Shown here piece after piece: positions 52,288 to 61,150 of a DNA stretch of 64,000 nt. Every line of letters starts with the position of its first letter. The first letter of the stretch is position 1. Position numbers and translations under genes: made by a program. The notes beneath the pieces are model-generated. The model searched no databases. It was not told the origin of the DNA and saw nothing but the letters and a program-made list of their open reading frames with translations. The stretch is from Pseudoalteromonas phenolica. GTDB lineage: Bacteria; Pseudomonadota; Gammaproteobacteria; Enterobacterales; Alteromonadaceae. Location of the stretch: positions 1,054,001 to 1,118,000 of the forward strand of contig NZ_CP013187.1 in NCBI RefSeq assembly GCF_001444405.1. Reading direction: 5' to 3'.

Positions 52288-54240
52288 ATGATCCCAGAAA
52301 TTGGTTATTTCTCGCTTGTACTGGCAATGGGTTTGAGCCTGTTGCTATGTATTTTTCCGTTATGGGGCGCTTACACCGGTAATCTTAGGTTAATGCGAGC
52401 TGCGCCTTCTTTGGCTGTTGGCCAGTGTCTTTTTGTCCTATTTTCTTTTGCAATTTTAATTTATGTTACGCTGACGGATGATTTTACCGTCGCGTATGTG
52501 GCACATCATTCGAGCACAACTTTACCTTGGTATTACAAGGTTACGTCGACTTGGGGTGGCCATGAAGGTGCGATTTTACTCTGGCTAGTAATGCAGTCGT
52601 CTTGGACTGCATTAGTTGCGCTTATGTCTAACTCTTTACCTTGGGTTTTACGTGCTCGCGTACTTGGCGTGCTGGGTTTCTTAGGTGTTGGCTTTATGCT
52701 TTATACCTTATGGATGTCGAGCCCATTTGAGCGATTACTGCCTTATTACCCAGTAGAAGGGCGTGATTTAAACCCGCTTCTTCAAGACCCGGGTATGATC
52801 ATTCATCCGCCATTGCTTTATATGGGCTATGTGGGCCTATCTGTATCATTTGCGTTTGCTATAGCTGCATTACTAACTGGTAAGCTTGATAATACTTGGG
52901 CTAAATGGTCTCGCCCATGGACGATGGTTGCTTGGGGTTTCTTAACATTAGGTATCACAATCGGCAGTTGGTGGGCATATGCTGAGCTTGGCTGGGGCGG
53001 ATGGTGGTTCTGGGATCCAGTTGAAAATGCTTCACTGATGCCATGGTTAGTTGCCACTGCGTTGCTTCACTCTTTAGCAGTGACTGAGAAACGCGGCGTG
53101 TTTAAATCTTGGACGGTATTACTTGCGATTACTGCGTTTAGTTTATGTTTGCTGGGTACCTTTATCGTTCGTTCAGGGATCATTGTCTCAGTGCATGCCT
53201 TCGCGACTGATCCAGACCGAGGACTATATATCCTGTCCTTCTTAGGTGTTGTGGTTGGCGGAAGCTTAGCGTTATACGCAATGCGCGTTTCAGAAGTTTA
53301 CAGTGAGGGACGCTATAGGTTTGCTTCTCGAGAAGTGACTCTTTGGGCAAATAATATCTTTTTAGTGGTTGCAACCCTTATCGTATTATTGGGTACCTTG
53401 TTGCCTATGATCCATAAAGAGTTAGGCCTGGGCACCATTTCAATTGGTGTGCCGTTCTTTAATCAAATGTTCTCTATTTTGGTTGTGCCTTTCGCTTTAT
53501 TACTAGGTATTGCACCTATGATGCGTTGGAAGCAAAACCAATTACCTCCTATGGTGAAAAAATGGGGAGGTATGTTGGTCTTAGCTCTGGCGCTGACGGC
53601 ATTGTGGTTATTACCTAACTACGAATATGTTGCGCCAATGACGTTTATCGCAACGGCGCTTGCAGTTTGGATCACGCTAGGTACATTGCTAGATGTCTTT
53701 GAAAAGGCGTCGGCACAAGACAGTTTCGCTCATGGTTTAAAACGCTTAGGTTTAAGTTATTGGGCAATGGTGCTTGGCCATATTGGCATTGCATTTGTGA
53801 TAGCCAGTGTGACACTCACATCAGCGTATTCAGTCGAACGATCAGTCAGTATGAAACCAGGTGACGTGGCACAGCTAAACGAATACAGCTATCGATTCGA
53901 TGGTGTAAAGGAAATCCGTGGTCCTAATTACAGTGGTCATGCGGGTGTGGTAACAGTGTTGAAAGACGATAAATTCATCGTTGAGTTATATGCTGAAAAA
54001 CGTCTATATGATATCGGCATGCAATTTATGACAGAAGCCGCGATTGATGATGGTTTCTTTAGAGATTTATATTTGGCGCTTGGTGAGCAACTAAGTGAAG
54101 GTGCGTGGTCATTACGTATTTATCACAAACCTTACGTTCGCTGGATGTGGTTAGGTGGTATTTTAATTTCACTTGCCGGCTTTATGGTTGTAGCAGATAA
54201 GCGTTACCGTAGAAGAAAAGTAAAAGGAGCTGTAGCATGA
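52288..54240 (+). CDS. ccmF: Cytochrome c heme lyase CcmF
   Basis: The 650-residue polytopic protein has the heme-handling region WGGHEGAILLW and ELGWGGWWFWDPVENASL. With CcmH and CcmI it joins heme to apocytochrome c in the periplasm. It overlaps ccmG by four bases. Confidence 0.96.
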   Translation: MIPEIGYFSLVLAMGLSLLLCIFPLWGAYTGNLRLMRAAPSLAVGQCLFVLFSFAILIYVTLTDDFTVAYVAHHSSTTLPWYYKVTSTWGGHEGAILLWLVMQSSWTALVALMSNSLPWVLRARVLGVLGFLGVGFMLYTLWMSSPFERLLPYYPVEGRDLNPLLQDPGMIIHPPLLYMGYVGLSVSFAFAIAALLTGKLDNTWAKWSRPWTMVAWGFLTLGITIGSWWAYAELGWGGWWFWDPVENASLMPWLVATALLHSLAVTEKRGVFKSWTVLLAITAFSLCLLGTFIVRSGIIVSVHAFATDPDRGLYILSFLGVVVGGSLALYAMRVSEVYSEGRYRFASREVTLWANNIFLVVATLIVLLGTLLPMIHKELGLGTISIGVPFFNQMFSILVVPFALLLGIAPMMRWKQNQLPPMVKKWGGMLVLALALTALWLLPNYEYVAPMTFIATALAVWITLGTLLDVFEKASAQDSFAHGLKRLGLSYWAMVLGHIGIAFVIASVTLTSAYSVERSVSMKPGDVAQLNEYSYRFDGVKEIRGPNYSGHAGVVTVLKDDKFIVELYAEKRLYDIGMQFMTEAAIDDGFFRDLYLALGEQLSEGAWSLRIYHKPYVRWMWLGGILISLAGFMVVADKRYRRRKVKGAVA

Positions 54241-54809
54241 ATAAAAAGCTATTAGGATTTATTCCTTTTTTAATCTTTATCTTCTTGTGCGTTTTCTTAT
54301 ACCAAGGCCTGTTTGGTAACCCAAGAGAGTTACAAACTGGCCGTATAGGTCAAACGATGCCAAGCTTTGTTTTACCTGATTTAATGGATGGATCAAAACA
54401 GTGGCGTGATACAGACCTAAAAGGTGACGTATATTTACTGAATGTCTGGGGCACTTGGTGCCCGACCTGTATCGCTGAATTAGGCTATCTTACTGAGTTA
54501 AGAGAGCGCGGGGTGCGCATTATTGGTTTGTATTATGAGCAAGCTTATGACCCTGATTTTGGCGACGAGTTTGATATCAATGCACTGCGCAATGAAGTGC
54601 AGAATATGCTTGATAGAGCTGGCAACCCATATCAATTCAATATTTTAGACTTAGACCGCACACTGGCACTTGATTTAGGCGTCTCAGGTGCACCTGAAAC
54701 TTTCCTTGTTGATGCCAATGGTACGATTTTATTGCACCACACAGGTGATATAAACCCTCGAGTTTGGCGTGCTAAGTTTGCACCTGTTATGCAGGAGTTA
54801 TCAGAATGA
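54237..54809 (+). CDS. ccmG: Thiol:disulfide oxidoreductase CcmG/DsbE
   Basis: The 190-residue thioredoxin-fold protein has an N-terminal membrane anchor and the active site WCPTC (C75, C78) within NVWGTWCPTC; the cis-proline segment is SGAPETFLVD. It keeps apocytochrome cysteines reduced. Confidence 0.95.
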   Translation: MNKKLLGFIPFLIFIFLCVFLYQGLFGNPRELQTGRIGQTMPSFVLPDLMDGSKQWRDTDLKGDVYLLNVWGTWCPTCIAELGYLTELRERGVRIIGLYYEQAYDPDFGDEFDINALRNEVQNMLDRAGNPYQFNILDLDRTLALDLGVSGAPETFLVDANGTILLHHTGDINPRVWRAKFAPVMQELSE

Positions 54810-55270
54810 GAATTTTAACTTTGTTATTTCTGAGCATTTTAAGCTTTTCAGCTTATAGTGCCCAAGATGAATATGAGTTTGCGAATGCTGAGCGTGCAGC
54901 AACCTTTAAAGCGTTGACGCAAGAGCTTCGTTGTCCAAAATGTCAAAACCAGAATATCGCTGATTCAGATGCCATTGTTGCAAAAGACTTACGTGACAAG
55001 GTACTTGTGTTAGTTAACGAAGGAAAATCAAAGCAAGAAGTCATTGATTACATGATCGATCGCTATGGATATTTTGTTCACTACCAGCCGCCGGTTACAC
55101 CAGCGACCATTGTACTTTGGGTTTTACCGGTATTAATTGTGATCATTGGTTTTGGCTTTATTGTCTTTAGACAAAAGAAGGCGTCAAAGAAACAAAAGTG
55201 GAATGCGCAAGACGAAGAAAAACTCGCGCAACTGATCAAGCAGTATCAACGTCAGGAGCATAATTCATGA
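54806..55270 (+). CDS. ccmH: Cytochrome c maturation protein CcmH
   Basis: The 154-residue protein has a signal peptide, the redox motif LRCPKCQNQNIADS (C43, C46) and a C-terminal membrane helix (about 99-119). It is the short form of CcmH; the second half is the separate ccmI gene that follows. Confidence 0.95.
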   Translation: MRILTLLFLSILSFSAYSAQDEYEFANAERAATFKALTQELRCPKCQNQNIADSDAIVAKDLRDKVLVLVNEGKSKQEVIDYMIDRYGYFVHYQPPVTPATIVLWVLPVLIVIIGFGFIVFRQKKASKKQKWNAQDEEKLAQLIKQYQRQEHNS

Positions 55271-56550
55271 GCGCAATGATGCAAATGTGGGGCATGTTTG
55301 CTCTATTATCTATTCTTGCTGCCTTATTTGTTGTGGTGCCATTTTTACGACGTGAAAAGGTCATCGCGGTTGATTCTGATGCCAATGCAGAGCGTATTGC
55401 CATTTATCAACAGCGCCTAGATGATTTAGAGCAAGAGTTTGCGGATAAAAAAATTGAACAAACTGCGTACAACGAATCAATTGTTGAGTTAAAGCGCCGT
55501 CTGCTTAATGAGCTATCACCTGAGAAGCAACTTAATGCTCGAGGCAACAACCGCATATTCGCGCTAACCGGTTTGGCTTTTTTAGTCGCAGTGAGTGCCG
55601 TATTTTATGGCTTTACAGGCAGTCAAAAGCAAATAGAAGACTGGTACACTGCCATAGATAGGTTGCCAGAATTTGGTGAGCGTGCGGTTTTACAGCAAGG
55701 CGAACCACTGTCTCAAAATGAACTTCAAGCATTTGCTTTAGGTCTGCGCACAAAGCTGGCAGAAAGTGGCGATGATGCCGTTGCTTGGATGCTGTTAGGC
55801 CGTGTTGCTATGTCACTAGGTGATAATGATATGGCCAAGCAAGCTTTTGAGAAAGCACTGGTTATCCAGCCTGATAATAACAATGTATTGGTAAACTTCA
55901 GTCAGGTGTTATTAATTGAAGGTACAGAGCCAAGCATGAATCGCGCAGCGAGAATGCTATCTAAAGTTTTACAGTCTGATCCAAGTAATATGGATGCGAT
56001 TTCGCTATTGGCATTAATTGCATATGAGCGTCAAGACTGGGAAGAAGCTAAAGCGGCATTTGAAGTACTGCAATCTTCTATGACACAAGATGACCCTCGC
56101 TATGCCATGATCTCAGAGCGTATTCATGATATTGAACATAAAATTAATCCTGATGCTCACGCACATGAAGAAAATCAAGCCCCTGCGGGCGCGTCGTTGA
56201 CGGTATCTGTGTCGTTAAATGACTCTATCTCAAGTCAGTTACCAGACAATGCGACGCTGTTTATTTTTGCTAAAGCCCATAATGGCCCACCAATGCCATT
56301 GGCTGTGAACAAATTAAAACAATTTCAATTTCCGATTACTGTTACACTTGATGACAGCATGGCTATGATGCCTGATCTGAAGCTTTCTAATTTTGAAAAA
56401 GTTGAGATCACTGCCCGAGTTTCAAGTGATGAAGCTGTAACGGTGCAGGCGGGCGACTTAGAAGGTCAATCAGACGTGATAGCCCTAGATAATGCGCCGT
56501 CAATCGTGCGTATTGAGATCAGTCGTGTAATAACCAGCACAGGAAGCTAA
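55267..56550 (+). CDS. ccmI: Cytochrome c maturation protein CcmI
   Basis: The 427-residue protein has two N-terminal membrane helices (about 5-27 and 95-115) and a periplasmic TPR domain (AWMLLGRVAMSLGDNDMAKQ, YERQDWEEAKAAFE) that chaperones apocytochrome c. A C-terminal beta-rich domain follows an acidic-histidine stretch at about 298-307. Confidence 0.93.
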   Translation: MSAMMQMWGMFALLSILAALFVVVPFLRREKVIAVDSDANAERIAIYQQRLDDLEQEFADKKIEQTAYNESIVELKRRLLNELSPEKQLNARGNNRIFALTGLAFLVAVSAVFYGFTGSQKQIEDWYTAIDRLPEFGERAVLQQGEPLSQNELQAFALGLRTKLAESGDDAVAWMLLGRVAMSLGDNDMAKQAFEKALVIQPDNNNVLVNFSQVLLIEGTEPSMNRAARMLSKVLQSDPSNMDAISLLALIAYERQDWEEAKAAFEVLQSSMTQDDPRYAMISERIHDIEHKINPDAHAHEENQAPAGASLTVSVSLNDSISSQLPDNATLFIFAKAHNGPPMPLAVNKLKQFQFPITVTLDDSMAMMPDLKLSNFEKVEITARVSSDEAVTVQAGDLEGQSDVIALDNAPSIVRIEISRVITSTGS

Positions 56551-57285
56551 ATGTTAAAACCTATATTATCTGCGTTTGCTGCACTTATTTTATCTGGGTG
56601 TGCAACGGTTGCCCCAGAAAAAGTTGATGAGCGAGATCCGCTTCAAAGTATCAACAGAACTGTCTATGACTTCAATATGGATGTACTTGATGCATATATT
56701 TTGAAGCCTGTAGCTGAAGGGTATCTAGCCGTAACGAATGATCCGGTTAGAAAAAGTGTCTATGCGTTTACTACCAATATTGCAGCTCCCACTGATGCGG
56801 TTAACGCGTTATTGCAAGGAAAACCAAAAGATACGGGCATCAATACCGCGCGATTTTTGGTGAATTCAACGGTCGGTATTTTTGGTCTCTTTGATGTTGC
56901 AACCTCATTAGGTTTAAAGCATAAAGATGAAGACTTTGGTCAGACCTTAGGTGTATGGGGCGTTGGTGATGGCGCATATTTGATGTTGCCAGGCTATGGA
57001 CCGTCTACCGCTAGAAACATCACAGGTGATGTGGTTGATAACTTTGTGTTGCCAGAGCTGGCTTTATCTACACCGCAAAGTTTATTAGTTTATGCAGTAA
57101 GATCGATAGATCTTAGAGCGAGCTTACTATCACAAGAAAAATTACTTCGTGAGTCACTTGACCCATATGTATTCATGAAAGATATCTACTTCCAGCGTCA
57201 ACTTTACGAGCTGCATGATGGTAACCCACCAATCAAAGAAGAAGAAGTTGAAGATTTTGATGAAGACTTCTTAGAGAACCTTTAA
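56551..57285 (+). CDS. mlaA: Outer-membrane lipid asymmetry lipoprotein MlaA (VacJ)
   Basis: The 244-residue lipoprotein has the lipobox LSGC with C17, then DPLQSINRTVYDFNMDVLDAYI-like and FGQTLGVWGVGDGAYLMLP, the VacJ marks. It removes misplaced phospholipids from the outer leaflet. It starts directly after ccmI without a gap; a terminator follows. Confidence 0.95.
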   Translation: MLKPILSAFAALILSGCATVAPEKVDERDPLQSINRTVYDFNMDVLDAYILKPVAEGYLAVTNDPVRKSVYAFTTNIAAPTDAVNALLQGKPKDTGINTARFLVNSTVGIFGLFDVATSLGLKHKDEDFGQTLGVWGVGDGAYLMLPGYGPSTARNITGDVVDNFVLPELALSTPQSLLVYAVRSIDLRASLLSQEKLLRESLDPYVFMKDIYFQRQLYELHDGNPPIKEEEVEDFDEDFLENL

Positions 57286-57306
57286 GCGCGGTAATATACT
57301 TAATAG

Positions 57307-57334
57307 AAAGCCAAGTCAATGACTTGGCTTTTTC
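57307..57334 (+). terminator. Rho-independent terminator after mlaA
   Basis: An 11-base stem AAAGCCAAGTC/GACTTGGCTTT with the loop AAT, then TTTC, lies 21 bases after the mlaA stop. It ends the ccm-mlaA transcript. Confidence 0.88.
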
Positions 57335-57360
57335 TTTATCTAAACCTAATTTAAAGAGTA

Positions 57361-57524
57361 ATACCAAACCTCTTAATTAAGCGATTTATTTTTTTGAGGC
57401 AAAGAAAACTATTGTTAGCAAGGCAAAAATTTTGCCATTTAGTTGTTCTAAATAATAAATTTTCAACGCAGTTAGCATCAATTTTAATTCCTCAAAATGA
57501 TTGAGTATTATTGAGGATTGGTAT
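57361..57524 (-). repeat. MITE-like repeat, copy 2 (164 bp)
   Basis: The ends are ATACCAAACCTC and GAGGATTGGTAT. Read on the minus strand it matches copy 1 (17259-17463) along about 105 bases at one end and 35 at the other, but lacks the inner hairpins of copy 1. It fills the gap between mlaA and the copper receptor and its last base is part of the receptor stop codon. Confidence 0.7.
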
Positions 57525-59542
57525 TAAAAGCGCCAGTTGAGGTTAAGCCAAGCAGTTAGGCCAGCTTCGTTCACTCGGCTAGTTTGCTCGTAGCCATTGA
57601 CAGCCGCACCTGCTCGACTTAAGTGCTCGCTGTAGGCTTTGTCGAGTAAATTATCTATCCCAAAACTCCAGTCTATATTTTGACTTTGGCTGTAGTTAGC
57701 ATTCACTGACAGCACACCGTAACCGGCGGACTCTGAGACGTCTTGACCTGCAATATTACCTTGACCGATGGCGACACGATGTTGCTTTTGTACAACACGC
57801 CAAAGCATGCCAAGCTGCCAATCTTTTAGTGCGTAATCAAGGGTAAAGCGAGCCTGTAAAGCAGGCTGTTGTGCTAATGGTCTATGATCAGTTAGATTTG
57901 TAGCCCTTACCCAACTGATACTTGCACCGGTTGATAATGACTTCGTCAGTGAGTATTTGCTATCTAACTCAAAACCAAAGCTCTCAGTATCAACGTTACG
58001 CGTTACTTTTGCCGATTTGCTCATTTTCTCAAATGTATTGTCGATGAGAATAAAATCATCGGTTTGATTGTAAAAAACAGAAGCTGAGCTTTGCCAGTTA
58101 TCAGTTTGGTGGACTAAGCCTAAATCGAATTGACTTGTGGCTTCATGCTTTGTGTTAAAAGCACTTGTTGTCTTTTCGCTGCTTCGACCCGCACCTAATA
58201 ATTCCCAGTAATCAGGAAATCGTTCTACATAACCGAAGCCTGCAAAGTAACTGGTATTTTCGGTTTGTGCTTGAAATCTCGTGAAGCCGCTATATAAAGA
58301 TGACTTTCGGGTCTGTAAAGCAGTCGGGTTAGCAGACATCATCATCATTGAGCCGACCATTTTACGCTCATCTGTTGCTTGCCACCTGTCTATGCGCAAG
58401 CCCGATACCCATTGTTTGTTTTCCTCTAGACTAAATTCGTATTCTGCAAATACGCCAAGCTGTTCAAAACGCCCGTCAGTAGTTCGCGTTTGATTGTTAA
58501 TTGGCATCATATTGATATTCATAGACATACGATTTGTATGCTCATTGCTCTGATGATCAACGCCAATGCTAAACTTGCTCGTTTTATTGTACTCACCATG
58601 TGCTAAAAACTTACCGCCGTAAGTTGTTCTGTCAGGATTCATCGCTCTAGGCGTTTTGTTCATTGGTGTTGCAACGAAATCACGTAATGAGAAATTGTCC
58701 ATAATATGATCGACATAGTTGTAAAAAACTTGCCCTTCAATGCGTTTAATGACTGTGCCTTCAAGTAACCAATCGAATTTAATTGCACTATGAGTTCTGT
58801 CAAATAAACTTCCGTCCATTGCTCTATCTGCATAAGCAACTTCGCCATCACTACGGCCAAGAGAAAGGCTAATAATTTTATCGTCACTTGGTGTGTAAGC
58901 GAACTCTAAATCGGTATTCCACTTCTCGTACGCTGAATGCACGTGCGTACCATTGCCATCCTTATAATTGTCTGCTTTGTTATAGCTGGCTGATATATTG
59001 GCAAAGTAGTCTTGATCTCCAAACTTTAGCTGAGAATTAATACCTCGACGTCCTGCATTGGCAAGTACTATGTTGCTAAAACCCTCTAAGCCAGCTTTAT
59101 CCATTCTATAACTATCACGCTCAAATAATACGGTCGCAGCGCTGTTACCTGGTCCATACAATACTGTTTGTGGACCTTTTATCACGGTGAGAGTGTCATA
59201 AGTTTGTGGTGTGATATAAGCAGTTGGCGGGTCCATACGATTACCACATCCACCCAAGGTGAGGTTGCCATCGGTTAGAATATTCAAGCGCGAGCCTGCT
59301 TGACCTCTAAAGACCGGATCTGAGCTTGCAGCCCCTTTTTTGATTAATGAAAACCCACTGATACTTGAAAGTAAATCTGACGCATCTTGAGCAGGCAAGG
59401 GTTGTCTTGGCAATTTAGGATCGGTTTTTATATTGAGTGGTGTTTGCATTGGAGCAATGACAACGATTTTTTCTATGTCATCTGCCACAGCATAACCACT
59501 TAATAAGGTACAAATAAGTCCACTCAGAATTGATTTTTTCAT
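57524..59542 (-). CDS. oprC: TonB-dependent copper receptor (OprC/NosA family)
   Basis: The 672-residue outer-membrane barrel has a signal peptide (to about residue 20, SGYAVA), a plug domain and a C-terminal aromatic end (NLNWRF). GGCGNRMDPPTAYI and YVDHIMDNFSLRD are marks of the copper-receptor family; they contain the C-x3-M and H-x-M metal ligands known in OprC. Methionine-rich loops (KMVGSMMMMSA; MNINMMPINN) add possible copper sites. An FNR box and a separate palindrome lie upstream, suggesting anaerobic and metal control. Confidence 0.9.
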   Translation of the reverse strand: MKKSILSGLICTLLSGYAVADDIEKIVVIAPMQTPLNIKTDPKLPRQPLPAQDASDLLSSISGFSLIKKGAASSDPVFRGQAGSRLNILTDGNLTLGGCGNRMDPPTAYITPQTYDTLTVIKGPQTVLYGPGNSAATVLFERDSYRMDKAGLEGFSNIVLANAGRRGINSQLKFGDQDYFANISASYNKADNYKDGNGTHVHSAYEKWNTDLEFAYTPSDDKIISLSLGRSDGEVAYADRAMDGSLFDRTHSAIKFDWLLEGTVIKRIEGQVFYNYVDHIMDNFSLRDFVATPMNKTPRAMNPDRTTYGGKFLAHGEYNKTSKFSIGVDHQSNEHTNRMSMNINMMPINNQTRTTDGRFEQLGVFAEYEFSLEENKQWVSGLRIDRWQATDERKMVGSMMMMSANPTALQTRKSSLYSGFTRFQAQTENTSYFAGFGYVERFPDYWELLGAGRSSEKTTSAFNTKHEATSQFDLGLVHQTDNWQSSASVFYNQTDDFILIDNTFEKMSKSAKVTRNVDTESFGFELDSKYSLTKSLSTGASISWVRATNLTDHRPLAQQPALQARFTLDYALKDWQLGMLWRVVQKQHRVAIGQGNIAGQDVSESAGYGVLSVNANYSQSQNIDWSFGIDNLLDKAYSEHLSRAGAAVNGYEQTSRVNEAGLTAWLNLNWRF

Positions 59543-59602
59543 TTAAAAGCCCAGCAATTGAAAGAGTTGTGGGCAGTTTATAGATTTTTAAAAGAGTAGG
59601 GA

Positions 59603-59619
59603 TGTGACAGATTGTCGCA
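59603..59619. promoter_or_regulatory. Palindromic operator candidate before the copper receptor
   Basis: TGTGACAGATTGTCGCA is a 17-base near-perfect palindrome (arms TGTGACA and TGTCGCA, one mismatch) 61-77 bases upstream of the receptor ATG. I do not recognise the regulator. Confidence 0.4.
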
Positions 59620-59653
59620 CCCAACTGGGTTTTTAGGTACGACATCTTTATTA

Positions 59654-59667
59654 TTGATTTACATCAA
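59654..59667. promoter_or_regulatory. FNR/EtrA box before the copper receptor
   Basis: TTGATTTACATCAA matches the FNR consensus TTGAT-N4-ATCAA at every fixed position. It lies 112-125 bases upstream of the receptor start and 12 bases from the convergently unrelated stop of the EAL-HDOD gene, so the receptor is the only gene placed to use it. Confidence 0.7.
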
Positions 59668-59679
59668 ATAAAGTTGGGG

Positions 59680-60906
59680 TTAAACACATTCCATGATTTG
59701 AAGCTGCTCATTACCCCATGCAAGTGCTTGATTGTATATCTCAGGAAGTGCGTCATTATCAAACTTAATACGTTCACAATATTCACCTGTCAAAACCCAA
59801 TCAGCTTGTTCATAGGCTTTTATTAGACCTAGGTATTGTGCCAATATACCTTGTTTATGTACTAAGGCTTCTTTAATCAGATTACTCAGAGGTAGTTTCT
59901 TCATAACGCCTTCCATACTCTCATCTAAAATCGCATCCATCAGTGACATCATACCGACCAAAAAAGCCATACCGGTGTCTTGGATCCCCTTGTGTCTTTG
60001 AGCGAGTAGTTCACAAAAACGTGCTCGAGTGAGAGACAGTTTTATGAGTTCTATAGGTTTCTCTGATGAAACTTGTGCAGCGAACAAGAGCGATAAAAAC
60101 TTTTTTAGCTCTTGGTTGCCAAGCACAACCACTGCTTGCTTGATTGTGCTTATTTCGGCACGGCGTTTAAAAGCGGCAGAGTTTGAATAGCGAAGAAGTT
60201 TGTAAGATAAGTTGACGTCTCTTTCAAATACAGAAGTAATTTTTTTTATATCGACATCAACCACTGAGGTTTCATAGAGCAGTTCTGCAAGTGCCATTTC
60301 AGAAGGGGGCAATGATTTGCTTTTCACCATTTCCGGTTTTGCAAAGAAGTAACCTTGAAAGTAACTAAAGCCAAGTGCCACAGCTTTTTCAAATTGCGCA
60401 TTGGTTTCAACCTTTTCTGCAACGAGCTTAATATTATTATATTCTTTGGTAGCGTCAATAAGCTCACTAATCTCTTCATCTGAAGTTATCAGCAGATCGA
60501 CTTTGATTTGATCTATGTAAGGGTAAAAATGACGCCATACTTTTTGGTGTTTGTAGTCATCAAGGGCTAGGGTATAGCCTTTGCTTTTTAATTCCTGAAC
60601 AGCAGCAAGTAAGCGTTTCCCTGGCTGAACGGTTTCGAGGATTTCAATAACGACTTGATTGCTTGGTAGCATACTCGGATAGCCTTTGAGAATGGTATCC
60701 AAAGTAAAATTAATATATGCAGGCTTATTATCTGTTAAATCTTCCAAGCCAAAATTAAACTGACTCCCTTCAATGAGCTTTGAAGTAGCTTCATCTCCAT
60801 CAATGTCCGGAAAAACATTGTCTACGCCATCTCGAAATAGCAGCTCATAACCCATAAGCTGTTTGTCTTTATCAAAAATAGGCTGTCGGGCTGCATAAAA
60901 ATACAT
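59680..60906 (-). CDS. EAL-HDOD signalling protein (YuxH/CdgJ type)
   Basis: The 408-residue protein joins an EAL domain (about 1-200) and an HDOD domain (about 205-400). The EAL motif is ELL (E21), and INFTL, IEILETV, LALDDY, IKVD, AEKVE and YFQGYFFAKP keep the usual catalytic positions, though the loop after DD differs from active enzymes (DYKHQK, not DFGTG). It may cleave or only bind c-di-GMP. Members such as CdgJ of Vibrio cholerae affect motility. AGGA precedes the ATG. Confidence 0.88.
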   Translation of the reverse strand: MYFYAARQPIFDKDKQLMGYELLFRDGVDNVFPDIDGDEATSKLIEGSQFNFGLEDLTDNKPAYINFTLDTILKGYPSMLPSNQVVIEILETVQPGKRLLAAVQELKSKGYTLALDDYKHQKVWRHFYPYIDQIKVDLLITSDEEISELIDATKEYNNIKLVAEKVETNAQFEKAVALGFSYFQGYFFAKPEMVKSKSLPPSEMALAELLYETSVVDVDIKKITSVFERDVNLSYKLLRYSNSAAFKRRAEISTIKQAVVVLGNQELKKFLSLLFAAQVSSEKPIELIKLSLTRARFCELLAQRHKGIQDTGMAFLVGMMSLMDAILDESMEGVMKKLPLSNLIKEALVHKQGILAQYLGLIKAYEQADWVLTGEYCERIKFDNDALPEIYNQALAWGNEQLQIMECV

Positions 60907-61036
60907 GTACTACTGATCCTGTTACTTATCTTTACATTATTAAATATAAAATATAATGCGTATTAAATCATTAACTAATTTACACTTAAGTAAGCTTTGT
61001 TAATCCTTTGTTCTTAGTTTCCCTTGAGTGAATAGC

Positions 61037-61081
61037 GTTAACCGCACTTGGCTGGGGTTAACTTTTCATACATGTTATAGT
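61037..61081 (+). promoter_or_regulatory. Promoter and inverted repeat before putP
   Basis: An extended -10 element TGTTATAGT (61073-61081) lies 70 bases before putP. An inverted repeat GTTAACC/GGTTAAC (61037-61043 and 61056-61062) covers the -35 region and may be an operator. No -35 consensus is evident. Confidence 0.4.
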
Positions 61082-61150
61082 CATCTTAATAATAAGATTA
61101 ATATTTATTCACCAACCGAGATTCTCTTAATGAGTAAATGGAGGTAAGTT

